Source: Crocinitomicaceae bacterium (GTDB taxonomy: Bacteria > Bacteroidota > Bacteroidia > Flavobacteriales_D > Crocinitomicaceae). Taken from it: a stretch of DNA of 64,000 nt. The number at the start of each line of letters is the position of its first letter. The stretch's first letter is position 1. The stretch spans positions 1 to 64,000 of the forward strand of contig JAQWYK010000045.1 of NCBI GenBank assembly GCA_029254025.1. Reading direction: 5' to 3'. Under the pieces are notes generated by a model. That model was not told where the DNA came from. It was given only the letters and a program-made list of their open reading frames with translations, and did no database searches. Positions 51,094-60,082 of this stretch are shown piece by piece. The position numbers and the translations under genes were made by a program.

Positions 51094-51121
51094 AGCGTTC
51101 TCTTTGAAGGGCGCTTTTTTT
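51094..51121 (+). terminator. Hairpin terminator before the menD stop
   Basis: AGCGTTCT (51094-51101) pairs with AGGGCGCT (51108-51115) with two G-U pairs, and T51115-T51121 form a T-run. It reads correctly on the plus strand, ends the arsS-like operon, and overlaps the last codon of menD on the other strand. Confidence 0.55.
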
Positions 51122-52859
51122 ATTCAAATAGCTTGACTTTACCTTTTTCGAGTCTTATTTTTTCAAAATACTCCTTGAGTTGTTTATCGTTCTCATCGTG
51201 CGGGGTAAAAACCTCCATTAAAACAGGTTGGTTATTTGATTGTTGGGAATAAAAAGAAGCAATTTGTTGTTCAATTTCGGCTATGCTTTTTGCAGATAAA
51301 TAATTTACTCCAAATGCTTTGCATAGATGTTCTACAGAATAATTTTGTTTCGCAACAAAAAACTCATCGAGTTCTTCAGATGTATCGGGGCCTGGAATTA
51401 TTTTAAATATTCCTCCTCCGCCATTGTTGATGACAACTATTTTAATATTGTTAGGTAAACGCTTATTCCACAATGCATTACTATCATAAAAGAAAGAAAT
51501 ATCACCGGAAATAAAGGTGTGTAATTTATCTGGTTTTGCCATGGCGGCACCAATTGCAGTGCTTGTAGAGCCATCGATTCCACTGGTTCCACGATTACAG
51601 AAGTACCGTAAAGAAGCTAATCCATCAAACAATTGACAATAACGGACCACTGAACTATTGGCCATGTGTAAGAAGGAATCGTTAGGAATGATATCCATCA
51701 GGTACTGGAAGACGCTCAAATCTCCATAAGGCGCAGATTCAAAGTAGGCTGCATGTTTATCTTGAATGAGGTAATCCAACTGTTTCCATTGTTCGCCATA
51801 ACGTGAAATATTTACGTTCGGCTGAGTTGTATTCAGTTGCCTAAAAAAGGTGCTAGGCTCAAGTTGATATGACTTCTTCAAGTGCTGGTATGTATCCATT
51901 TCGGGAAACTCATATCCTACTTTCCAATGAGTTAGTTTTCTTGATTTTCGGAGAAAAGATTTGATTCGCTTAGATATGACTGCTCCACCAATTGATATTA
52001 ATAGTTCGGGTTGGAATTGATCATCTAACTGGTTTTCGCTTATGCTATTGAGTGTTCTGTCAATACAATGAATGAAGCGACGGTGCGCTAGATTGCTCGT
52101 GTTTTCAACGAGTATCGCTACGGAGCTGTCCGCTGATAATTCAGACAAAAAATGTTGAAGTTGTGGTTGATACTCCAGCTGTCCGCAAATTATCATTTTC
52201 TTTTTAGTTGTTGACCAAACCTGCTTAATCTCCTCGAGTTCATGTTCGTCCAATAATCTGGATTCATGTTCTATAAGCTCGATTGCCAATTGATTGGCCT
52301 CCAAATTCGAAGATTCTATAGTTCCATATAATGGTTCATTAAAAGGAAAGTTAATGTGAATGGGACCTTTTTGAGCTCCGAGGCAAGCGGTAAAAACTCG
52401 TTGGATTTCTGTACGATTGAATTTAACTTCTGCGTTGGATTCAGGAGCTTCGAGAAGGGATGTTTCTGCTAAAATATGATTGCTTAACGCTCCAACTTGG
52501 CGGATTGTTTGACCATCCCCTTGGTCGATCCATTGAACTGGTCGATCGGCTGAAATTATTACCAGAGGAATGCATCGGTAAAATGCTTCAGCAACGCCAG
52601 GAGCATAATTCAGAACGGCGGAACCGGATGTACAAACCACTGCTACTGGCTCATTGAGTTGTTCTGCCATTCCAAGGGCATAAAATGCTGCAGCACGTTC
52701 ATCAGGAATGACGATGCACTCTAATTCAGACGATTGAGAAAATGAAATTGATAAAGGAGCGTTGCGCGAACCTGGAGAAACAATAATTTTCTTCAGTCCA
52801 TAACTTTTCGCTTGATGAAGGAATTGTTGTACGCCTCTTTTATCGCTAATTTTCGTCAT
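51120..52859 (-). CDS. menD: Menaquinone synthesis: SEPHCHC synthase MenD
   Basis: A 579-residue thiamine diphosphate enzyme with N-terminal IIVSPGSRNAPLSISF near residue 25, PDERAAAFYALGMAE and VVCTSGSAVLNYAPGVAEAF. The C-terminal TPP-binding stretch includes SGIDGSTSTAIGAAMAKPDK, FISGDISFFYDSNALW and NNGGGGIFKIIPG. These are MenD signatures. It joins isochorismate and 2-oxoglutarate to give SEPHCHC, the first committed menaquinone step. It begins only four bases after a THI5-like binding protein gene, an unexpected partner. No other men gene is in the window. Confidence 0.95.
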   Translation of the reverse strand: MTKISDKRGVQQFLHQAKSYGLKKIIVSPGSRNAPLSISFSQSSELECIVIPDERAAAFYALGMAEQLNEPVAVVCTSGSAVLNYAPGVAEAFYRCIPLVIISADRPVQWIDQGDGQTIRQVGALSNHILAETSLLEAPESNAEVKFNRTEIQRVFTACLGAQKGPIHINFPFNEPLYGTIESSNLEANQLAIELIEHESRLLDEHELEEIKQVWSTTKKKMIICGQLEYQPQLQHFLSELSADSSVAILVENTSNLAHRRFIHCIDRTLNSISENQLDDQFQPELLISIGGAVISKRIKSFLRKSRKLTHWKVGYEFPEMDTYQHLKKSYQLEPSTFFRQLNTTQPNVNISRYGEQWKQLDYLIQDKHAAYFESAPYGDLSVFQYLMDIIPNDSFLHMANSSVVRYCQLFDGLASLRYFCNRGTSGIDGSTSTAIGAAMAKPDKLHTFISGDISFFYDSNALWNKRLPNNIKIVVINNGGGGIFKIIPGPDTSEELDEFFVAKQNYSVEHLCKAFGVNYLSAKSIAEIEQQIASFYSQQSNNQPVLMEVFTPHDENDKQLKEYFEKIRLEKGKVKLFE

Positions 52860-52863
52860 ATTC

Positions 52864-53718
52864 CTAAAATAATTTAGCCGAATAATCTTTCGTTTGATCC
52901 ACGTTGATTAATCCTAGCTCGAGTAAATATTTTATTGTAAATGCAAATGCCTCTGGTTGTTCAGCTCCAGTATAATTCCACTCCGTTTGTGAGAACCATT
53001 GTTTTACGTCTTCCTCTGCAAGATTGTAACGCCATGCAAGAATTTCAATAGCGTCTGTTTCATTTTTTAGCTGTGCTGCTCGGGTGTTGACTACCATGCA
53101 TAAATCTTTCAATGCTTCTGGGTGGTTGTCATAAATTTCCTTACGCACCGCGATAGAGAAACAGGGCCAAGGGGTAATTACTTCATCGATAATTCTGCAT
53201 TTCCCTGAATCTACATGGGGCTTGGTAGTGAACTTTTCCCACAAAAAAGCTTGGGCTTCATTATTTTCAAGTGACCATAAACCTCCGTAAATATCTCCTA
53301 TCACATTAAATTTAAGACTGCTGGTATCCCAGCCTTCTTGATTCGCTAAAACGTACGTCATTAAATGTGATCCAGATCCTGTTCTCGAGATGGCAAAGGT
53401 CTGATTTTTTAAATCGCTTTTCTGATGTATGTTCGATTGCTGAGGAACATGAATGCCCCATCGCAGAGGGCTCATCACATAAACCTGAATGATTTTCGCA
53501 TCTAATCCTTCCAGAATGGACTTCGTAATACCCTCTGTTAATAAAACTGCGACATCAATCGAACCATTTTCTAAACCCCGAACCATCTGTCCTGTACCTC
53601 CAGCTATATCCTCCCAATGTAGATAAATATTTTTCTCACGGAAGCGCCCCTCCTCAATGGCTAATTTCCAAGGTAAATTAAAATGTTCAGGTACTCCTCC
53701 TATTTTTAATCGTAACAT
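52864..53718 (-). CDS. NMT1/THI5-like substrate-binding protein without signal peptide
   Basis: A 284-residue type II periplasmic-binding fold protein with LKIGGVPEHFNLPWKLAIEE, GGTGQMVRGLENGSIDVAVL, FAISRTGSGSHLMTYVLANQ and the C-terminal YLLELGLINVDQTKDYSAKL. These match NMT1/THI5-type proteins. It has no signal peptide or lipid-attachment cysteine and no permease or ATPase nearby, so it is probably cytoplasmic rather than a transporter component. It lies four bases upstream of menD, implying a shared transcript. It may bind a small aromatic or pyrimidine ligand; its substrate is unknown. Confidence 0.8.
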   Translation of the reverse strand: MLRLKIGGVPEHFNLPWKLAIEEGRFREKNIYLHWEDIAGGTGQMVRGLENGSIDVAVLLTEGITKSILEGLDAKIIQVYVMSPLRWGIHVPQQSNIHQKSDLKNQTFAISRTGSGSHLMTYVLANQEGWDTSSLKFNVIGDIYGGLWSLENNEAQAFLWEKFTTKPHVDSGKCRIIDEVITPWPCFSIAVRKEIYDNHPEALKDLCMVVNTRAAQLKNETDAIEILAWRYNLAEEDVKQWFSQTEWNYTGAEQPEAFAFTIKYLLELGLINVDQTKDYSAKLF

Positions 53719-53798
53719 GTGTTTAAATTTAGAATTATGAATTCAGAACCATTATTTTATACTCTTTTGGGAGTCATGGTATACAATCAATTCAGAAT

Positions 53799-55565
53799 TC
53801 AGAGTTTTTCTATAAATTGCTTCTCATAAAGGTTTTTATAAAATCCATTGTGCTGAAGTAGTTCCTGATGCGTTCCTTGCTCTTTTATTTCTCCTTTATC
53901 TAATACAATAATTTTATTCGCTTTCTGGATAGTTGACAGCCTATGAGCTATTACGATGGACGTCCTTCCCACCGTTAATCGTTCTGTTGCGCGCTGAATT
54001 AACTCTTCACTTTCATTATCAACACTAGACGTTGCTTCGTCTAAAATGAGGATGTGAGGGTTGTACACGTAGGCACGAATGAATGCAAGTAATTGGCGCT
54101 GGCCAACCGACAATACACCTCCCCGCTCTCCAACTTGGTAGTCATAATTGTTTGGCAATCGCATTATGAAGTCGTGAGCGCCAACTACTTTTGCCGCTTC
54201 AATTATTTTTTCACGAGTGACGGAGGTATCTCCAAGCGTGATGTTCTCATGAATTGTATCTGAAAATAAGAATACGTCCTGCAAAACAACAGAAATGTTT
54301 CTGCGCAGAAAGCTCAATTCCAGTTCTTTTAGGTCGACACTTCCGACGTGAATAGAACCTTTTTGAAATTCATAAAACCGAGAAAGTAAATTTACGATAG
54401 ATGACTTCCCGGCGCCTGTCGCTCCTACAAAAGCAACCGTGGTGTTTGGTGCTATTGTAAGGTTTATATTTTTCAAAACCCATTCCGGTTCATTGTAGGC
54501 AAACCAGACATCTTTAAATACGATTTCTTGCTGAAAATCGCAGGATTTAATTGATCCTTTATTTTGAATCTGTAAGTCGGTATCTAAGGTCTCAAAAACT
54601 CTTTCTGCGCGGACCATTCCTCGTTGTAGAACGTTGAATTTATCTGCTAGCTGGCGAATTGGACGATACAGCATATGCACCCAAAGCGTATATTTAACGA
54701 ACGTGCCTGTAGATTCTCCCGTGACTTGTGTTTCGACACTAACGGCATAGGCACTATAAACTACTAAGAAGGCAATCGATAGGGAGCTCAGGAATTCAAC
54801 TACAGGGAAGAAAATGGAGTTCGCCCAAATCGTATCGATGTGTGCATTCATGTGACGCTTATTGATTTCCTCAAAGCGTTTTTCCTCTACTTTTCCGCGG
54901 TTGAAAAGCTGTAAAATGGCCATACCTGTGAGTCGTTCTTGAACGAAGGTATTCAATTTGTTTACTTCAACGCGTTCTTTTTGAAATGCCTTCTTCATTG
55001 CACGTGCAAAAATGCGCGTCGCTATAATAAGCAGCGGTATCGGTATTAAGATGAAAATAGAAAGAATGGGGTCTGTGATGAACATCCACACAAGAATCGT
55101 CAACAATACGATGATATCTCCCATCATGTTGACCAAGCCTTGTGAAAACACTTCAGAAATTGCTTCCATGTCAGATACTATGCGAGTCACAACAGATCCA
55201 ATGGGATTTTTGTCGAAGTATTTCATCTTGAATGAAATCATGTGCGCATAAAGCTTCTTCCGCAAATCTCGAATAACGCTTTGCGCCAATAAATTAGCAA
55301 AGTAGGTGTTGAAGAATTGGAACAGTGTCTCCAGTAAGAGCAAGCCAATAACTACTAGTGTCCAAAAAAGGAGCTTGTCCAAATCTTTCGTTTGAACAAT
55401 AAATTGGTCGACAACATCTCCCAAAATACTTGGTCGCAAAGGCGCCGTGAATGAAATGCCAATTGTGAAAAGGAAGGCTAATGCTAAGTAAAGCTTGTAA
55501 GGTCTTGCGTAAAGCAATAAACGCTTAAATATTTTAACATCGATTTTTGCCTTATTTTCGGACAT
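53799..55565 (-). CDS. Second ABC exporter, fused membrane and ATPase domains
   Basis: A 588-residue half-transporter with six membrane helices (about residues 18-330) and an ATPase domain (about 345-585) bearing Walker A GATGAGKSS, signature LSVGQRQ (Val in place of the second Gly of LSGGQ), Walker B ILILDEATSSVD and H-loop IAHRLSTI. The family is heterogeneous: multidrug, peptide or lipid exporters. It has the same domain order as the transporter at 5868-7700 but differs in detail. It stands 80 bases upstream of the THI5-like gene. Confidence 0.92.
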   Translation of the reverse strand: MSENKAKIDVKIFKRLLLYARPYKLYLALAFLFTIGISFTAPLRPSILGDVVDQFIVQTKDLDKLLFWTLVVIGLLLLETLFQFFNTYFANLLAQSVIRDLRKKLYAHMISFKMKYFDKNPIGSVVTRIVSDMEAISEVFSQGLVNMMGDIIVLLTILVWMFITDPILSIFILIPIPLLIIATRIFARAMKKAFQKERVEVNKLNTFVQERLTGMAILQLFNRGKVEEKRFEEINKRHMNAHIDTIWANSIFFPVVEFLSSLSIAFLVVYSAYAVSVETQVTGESTGTFVKYTLWVHMLYRPIRQLADKFNVLQRGMVRAERVFETLDTDLQIQNKGSIKSCDFQQEIVFKDVWFAYNEPEWVLKNINLTIAPNTTVAFVGATGAGKSSIVNLLSRFYEFQKGSIHVGSVDLKELELSFLRRNISVVLQDVFLFSDTIHENITLGDTSVTREKIIEAAKVVGAHDFIMRLPNNYDYQVGERGGVLSVGQRQLLAFIRAYVYNPHILILDEATSSVDNESEELIQRATERLTVGRTSIVIAHRLSTIQKANKIIVLDKGEIKEQGTHQELLQHNGFYKNLYEKQFIEKL

Positions 55566-55619
55566 GCTACAAAAATAGTCAGGTTTAATAATTCAAGGTT
55601 ATGAAATAGCAACAATTGT

Positions 55620-55641
55620 GGATTATTTTAGTTGATAATCC
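55620..55641. repeat. Inverted repeat in the ABC exporter/alanine dehydrogenase gap
   Basis: The arms GGATTAT (55620-55626) and ATAATCC (55635-55641) lie in the 204-base divergent gap. It may be a regulator site, but the AT-rich background makes chance symmetry possible. No exact TAnnTTTG promoter was found on either strand. Confidence 0.35.
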
Positions 55642-55769
55642 GAGTTATTATTTTTTATAGTTTACGAATTATAAAGTACTCACTAAATGAGCCCAAGATT
55701 TCTGCATAATAGTTATAACCTTTTCCCTGTTCTTCTCGTAAGCGATTTTGTCATGTTAACCATATAAAA

Positions 55770-56990
55770 ATGATTACAGATCCTGAACTGATTAGAAACC
55801 TGATGAAAGAAGGCCGACTTCTTCCACAAGAGGAAATGTTGGAAATTGCGCGTAAAAAAGGCAGTTTGAACATTGGCGTTCCCAAAGAAACTTCCTTTCA
55901 AGAACACCGAGTTGCTCTAGTCCCAGAAGCAGTTTCCCTACTGGTGGCGAATGGGCATCGGATTAAGGTAGAGACTAAAGCGGGTCAGTATGCTAATTTT
56001 TCCGACCGCGACTATAGTGAGGCAGGGGCTGAAATCGTGTATGATCCAAAGGATGTTTTTCAATGTGATATCATTTTTAAAGTGTCTCCGCCAATAGAAG
56101 AGGAAGTTACGATGATGACATCAAATCAAACTTTGATTTCTGCTTTACAAATCACCATGCAGCCTAAGAAAATCCTTCAAAAGCTTATGGAAAAGAAAGT
56201 AACTGCGATTGCCTGGGATTATTTTCGGGATAAAGATGGGCATTTCCCTGTTGTTCGAGCAATGGGTGAGATTGCTGGAAATACCTCCATATTGATTGCA
56301 GGAGAAATTTTGAGTTCATATTCTTCTGGAAAAGGAGTGATGTTAGGTGGAATAGCAGGAGTTCAGCCGGCAGAGGTAGTTGTGTTAGGTGCAGGAACAG
56401 TAGGGGAGTATGCAGTGAGAAGTGCTCTTGGAATTGGTTGCTCTGTCAAAGTATTTGATAATTCATTGAGTAAATTAAGACGCTTGCAAACGGCTACAGG
56501 ACAACGGATATATACTTCGATTATTCAGCCAAAGGTATTATCAAAAGCTCTTATGCGTGCGGATGTCGCTATCGGTGCAGTGCGTTCACCATTTGGAAAA
56601 ACTCCATGCATCGTTACAGAAGAGATGGTACAAAATATGAAACAGGGTTCAGTGATCATTGATATCAGCATTGATCAAGGTGGGTGCTTTGAAACAAGTG
56701 AAATTACCAACCATGGCAAACCAACCTTTGAAAAGTTTGGTGTAACGCATTACTGCGTACCTAATATTGCTTCTCGTGTATGTCGAACAGCATCTTTTGC
56801 TTTGTCCAATATATTTTCTCCACTTTTATTAAAAACAGGAGACAATGGAGGAGTAGGGCAGCTAATTAAACACGACCCTGGATTCCGAAGCGGTGTGTAT
56901 ATGTACAAAGGAACCATCACGAGCGAAATTCTTGGTAAAGTATTCGATCTCAAATACAAAGATATTGACTTGTTATTAATGGGGTTGTAG
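55770..56990 (+). CDS. ald: Alanine dehydrogenase
   Basis: A 406-residue enzyme with the alanine dehydrogenase/PNT fold: NIGVPKETSFQEHRVALVPE near residue 32, VRAMGEIAGNTSILIAGEIL, a glycine-rich NAD-binding loop VVLGAGTVGEYAVRSA near residue 208, VIIDISIDQGGCFETSE and YCVPNIASRVCRTASFALSN. It interconverts alanine and pyruvate plus ammonia with NAD. The PNT beta subunit is absent, which supports alanine dehydrogenase. An N-terminal tail of about 30 residues precedes the usual start and is a feature of some Bacteroidetes forms. The gene stands alone between divergent and convergent neighbours. Confidence 0.93.
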   Translation: MITDPELIRNLMKEGRLLPQEEMLEIARKKGSLNIGVPKETSFQEHRVALVPEAVSLLVANGHRIKVETKAGQYANFSDRDYSEAGAEIVYDPKDVFQCDIIFKVSPPIEEEVTMMTSNQTLISALQITMQPKKILQKLMEKKVTAIAWDYFRDKDGHFPVVRAMGEIAGNTSILIAGEILSSYSSGKGVMLGGIAGVQPAEVVVLGAGTVGEYAVRSALGIGCSVKVFDNSLSKLRRLQTATGQRIYTSIIQPKVLSKALMRADVAIGAVRSPFGKTPCIVTEEMVQNMKQGSVIIDISIDQGGCFETSEITNHGKPTFEKFGVTHYCVPNIASRVCRTASFALSNIFSPLLLKTGDNGGVGQLIKHDPGFRSGVYMYKGTITSEILGKVFDLKYKDIDLLLMGL

Positions 56991-57002
56991 TGGTCAGGGA
57001 GA

Positions 57003-57992
57003 TTAACCCCTTGATCCTTGAGCTAATTGTTTTTTGAGATAATCAATTACTCTTACTTCTTCCACATCAATTTTTTTATGCTCCGCTCGAATCAAAGAAA
57101 CCCAATCTAAAATGTGAATAAAATAGAGTGTTTGGTGCACTAAATTATCTCCTACTGCTTCGATCGTCATGTGTTTAGGCGTTTTCTTAGAAATAACTTC
57201 ATGTGTAATATCAATACGCTGTCTATTTTTTGGATGTTCTAAATTACTACGCAAGAATACTGTAAAAATATTTTCAGGAGCTTCGGCCCAACCAACTATC
57301 TCGTTGTGATTCATTTCGGGAATTACATTCCTAAATGCGAGTTCTTTACTGTTTTCATTCATTTGCTGACATGCTCTTAGGCCGACAGGTTCAAATTGAT
57401 CTTCCGAATAAAATAAGATATTGTTTGATCCAGAATTGGATAAAATTTCTTCAGCAATCTTTATGGTTTTAGATTGATGTGCGCGCAGAAATTTTGGAAA
57501 AGTAGTTAAATGCGTCATCACTTTATCGCTTGATGATAAGACCATGCTCAATACTTTTACCAATTGGATAAGTGGGTAGGCGAGTGCTGAACGTGGAGGA
57601 AGTCCTCCTGGTAATTTTACAATGGGCATACCAATTTCGGTTATGATTCCTTCGAGTTTTCCTCCGCTTGTTATTCCAATAACATAAGAGTTTACCTGGA
57701 TTGCTTGGTCTAATGTTGATAGTGTTTCTTCTGTATTACCTGAATAGGAGCACGCAATAATTAGCGATGTTTTTGAAGCATACTTGGGCAAATCATAACT
57801 GTGACAAACCTCAATTGGAAGTGAAGCAGAATGCTTAAACCAGGTTTTTACAATTTCACCACCAATACCTGAGCCTCCAAGGCCACAGATAATAATATTG
57901 GTAATTGTTCTATCTAGTTCAATTTTGATTCCATTCGAAATAGTTATTGACTCTTCTATCTGACTTGGAAAGTTTGTAATAAGATCTCTCAT
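57003..57992 (-). CDS. Bifunctional phosphoglucose/phosphomannose isomerase
   Basis: A 329-residue SIS-fold isomerase with IIICGLGGSGIGGEIVKTWF near residue 35, a phosphosugar-binding IACSYSGNTEETLS near residue 80, the PGI/PMI-typical KLPGGLPPRSALAY near residue 128 and a C-terminal MNHNEIVGW histidine/glutamate pair. It interconverts fructose-6-phosphate with glucose-6-phosphate and mannose-6-phosphate. It is the last gene of the minus-strand sugar locus and lies 12 bases after the symporter, an arrangement that links sugar uptake to entry into glycolysis. Confidence 0.93.
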   Translation of the reverse strand: MRDLITNFPSQIEESITISNGIKIELDRTITNIIICGLGGSGIGGEIVKTWFKHSASLPIEVCHSYDLPKYASKTSLIIACSYSGNTEETLSTLDQAIQVNSYVIGITSGGKLEGIITEIGMPIVKLPGGLPPRSALAYPLIQLVKVLSMVLSSSDKVMTHLTTFPKFLRAHQSKTIKIAEEILSNSGSNNILFYSEDQFEPVGLRACQQMNENSKELAFRNVIPEMNHNEIVGWAEAPENIFTVFLRSNLEHPKNRQRIDITHEVISKKTPKHMTIEAVGDNLVHQTLYFIHILDWVSLIRAEHKKIDVEEVRVIDYLKKQLAQGSRG

Positions 57993-58004
57993 GTTAGTGG
58001 TAAA

Positions 58005-59657
58005 TTATTTCCAGAAAAATGCATAAAGGGCCGCTAAACAAATAACAATTGCAAATGACCCAATGTTAAATACTGAGGATGTCTTGAATGTACTTTTATT
58101 AATTTCAATTCCTTTCTTGTCATCACTACCTTTACCTTGAAGGTGACTCATTATTATGATAATAATGGCAGTTAATACTGCGGTTAGCCCCATCTGGTGT
58201 AGAAATGGTAAATCTACGAATAAAGTACTATCTATCCATTGCTTGGCACCAATTTTAAAATACATGGCAATTGGTATAGATAAAATAACACCGATTATAG
58301 CCGATTTGTTGGTGGCTTTTTTGTAAAATAATCCAAGTAAGAAAACCGCTAATATTCCGGGACTCACGATTCCTGTATATTCTTGGATAAATTGGAATGC
58401 TTGGTCAATTCCACCTAGTAAAGGCGCCATGACTGCACCAATTACTAATGCGGTAAGTGCTGAAATTCTTCCAGATTTCACCAATGCTTTGTCTTTTGCT
58501 CCTGGGTTGAAATATGGTTTGTAGATATCCATTGTAAAAATAGTAGACGTGGAATTAAGCATAGAAGCAAGAGAGGAAACAATTGCAGCTGAAAGGGCAG
58601 CAAATGCAAGTCCTTTTAGTCCTGTTGGTAGCAGTTGTAATAACCATGGGTAGGCCTTATCAGCCTCGGCAGACGTTGGAACATTACTTTGCCCTATATC
58701 ACCTAGGCTAAGCATAAGTTCTGTATCATTCGTAATTACATAAGCTGCTATCCCAGGAATAACAACAATTAGCGGTATAAATAATTTAAGTATTGCAGCA
58801 AACAAGATTCCTTTTTGAGATTCTTTAAGTGATTTTGCTGCTAACGTTCGTTGAATAATATATTGATTAAATCCCCAATAATACAAGTTCGCAACCCACA
58901 TTCCTCCAACTAAAACAGCTACTCCAGGAAGGTTCTTGTATTCAGGATTAGACTTATCCAAAATCATTTGAAAGCTACTTGGAGTTCTTTCGTATATAGT
59001 TTCGAGTCCTGCGAAGAAGCCTCGACCTCCGGATACTGTATCCAAAGCCAAATAGGTTGTAATAAGTCCTCCTAAAACAAGGAAAATAACTTGGATTACA
59101 TCTGTCCATGCCACAGATGCGAGGCCTCCATAAAGTGAATATGCCGCTGCGAAAAAGGCTAAGCCCATTACTCCATAAACCATTGGAATGTCGAGAATCG
59201 TCTCTAAAGCAAGAGCTCCTAAATATAAGACCGAAGCGATGTTGACGAAGACATATAATCCTATCCAAAATATAGCAAGTATTGTTTTAAGGTTTGTGGA
59301 GTATCTTTTCTCGACAAACTCCGGAATTGTATAAATACCCTTTTCTATGAAGATGGGTAGAAAATATTTTCCTACTATGATTAATGTAATAGCAGCCATC
59401 CATTCATATGATGCAATAGCTAGGCCAACGGTATAGCCTGAACCTGACATACCTATAAACTGTTCAGCTGAAATATTTGCTGCTATTAACGAAGCTCCGA
59501 TTGCCCACCATGGTAGTGTTTTTCCGGCTAAAAAATATTCTTCAGCGCTTTTTTGTTGCCCTTTTTTATTACGTGACACCCAAAGACCTATAAAGAGTAT
59601 AAGCGTTGCATACGCAATAAAAATGGAATAGTCTAGCCAATCGAAGTTAGTTGTCAT
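58005..59657 (-). CDS. Sodium:solute symporter of the SGLT/SSS family
   Basis: A 550-residue transporter with about fourteen membrane helices and the SSS signatures: NISAEQFIGMSGSGY near residue 60, the long TM6 region GGLASVAWTDVIQVIFLVLG, and AALSAAIVSSLASMLNSTST near residue 355. This region pattern matches the sodium/galactose-type transporters (SGLT). Sodium-driven monosaccharide import is the most likely role; acetate or amino-acid relatives have different signatures. The gene is followed at 12 bases by PGI/PMI and preceded by a 425-base region with a palindrome. Confidence 0.92.
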   Translation of the reverse strand: MTTNFDWLDYSIFIAYATLILFIGLWVSRNKKGQQKSAEEYFLAGKTLPWWAIGASLIAANISAEQFIGMSGSGYTVGLAIASYEWMAAITLIIVGKYFLPIFIEKGIYTIPEFVEKRYSTNLKTILAIFWIGLYVFVNIASVLYLGALALETILDIPMVYGVMGLAFFAAAYSLYGGLASVAWTDVIQVIFLVLGGLITTYLALDTVSGGRGFFAGLETIYERTPSSFQMILDKSNPEYKNLPGVAVLVGGMWVANLYYWGFNQYIIQRTLAAKSLKESQKGILFAAILKLFIPLIVVIPGIAAYVITNDTELMLSLGDIGQSNVPTSAEADKAYPWLLQLLPTGLKGLAFAALSAAIVSSLASMLNSTSTIFTMDIYKPYFNPGAKDKALVKSGRISALTALVIGAVMAPLLGGIDQAFQFIQEYTGIVSPGILAVFLLGLFYKKATNKSAIIGVILSIPIAMYFKIGAKQWIDSTLFVDLPFLHQMGLTAVLTAIIIIIMSHLQGKGSDDKKGIEINKSTFKTSSVFNIGSFAIVICLAALYAFFWK

Positions 59658-59966
59658 ATTTCGTTTATTTATCTTTTTTCAATGAGCTTATCAGTAGGAT
59701 ATGAAGATTTTTTGGTTTGATTCATAATTGGTTGTATAACATTTATTTAGTGGGAGTTTTATTAAAGGTTTAACTCTACAAATCAAATATCACACACATG
59801 AATCCTAAAGCAATAGACAGCTGCGTATTGTGTTATATGCAGAACGTGGTACTTTATTTACTCATTTTATGACCTTAGGTGACTTGGTTTTACTAAAAAG
59901 TTGTTGATCTCAGGTCTTAACCGTTAAAATTTTGTTGTTATCAATTATTTTTACTGTTAATTACAT

Positions 59967-59987
59967 TTATTGTATCTGATACAATAA
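59967..59987. promoter_or_regulatory. Perfect palindrome in the sugar locus: candidate operator
   Basis: The arms TTATTGTATC (59967-59976) and GATACAATAA (59978-59987) flank a single T. It lies about 310 bases before the symporter start and 96 bases past the T9SS protein gene's stop, in the 425-base stretch 59658-60082, the longest gap in the window. That stretch otherwise holds only a terminator at 60038-60070 and AT-rich DNA. The Nudix-type regulator two genes upstream is an obvious candidate binder. Confidence 0.5.
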
Positions 59988-60037
59988 CTTCGACATTGCT
60001 ATTTCTTCTGTCTTTCCTAATCTAGGAAATCATAAAC

Positions 60038-60070
60038 AAAAAAAGTGAGCATGTAATGCTCACTTTTTTT
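60038..60070. terminator. Bidirectional intrinsic terminator after the T9SS gene
   Basis: A 15-bp stem with GTGAGCAT (60045-60052) and ATGCTCAC (60056-60063) as core, A-rich outer left arm and T-rich outer right arm, and loop GTA. It ends the minus-strand T9SS gene and could also stop plus-strand transcription. Confidence 0.9.
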
Positions 60071-60082
60071 GTTTCTAGATTA

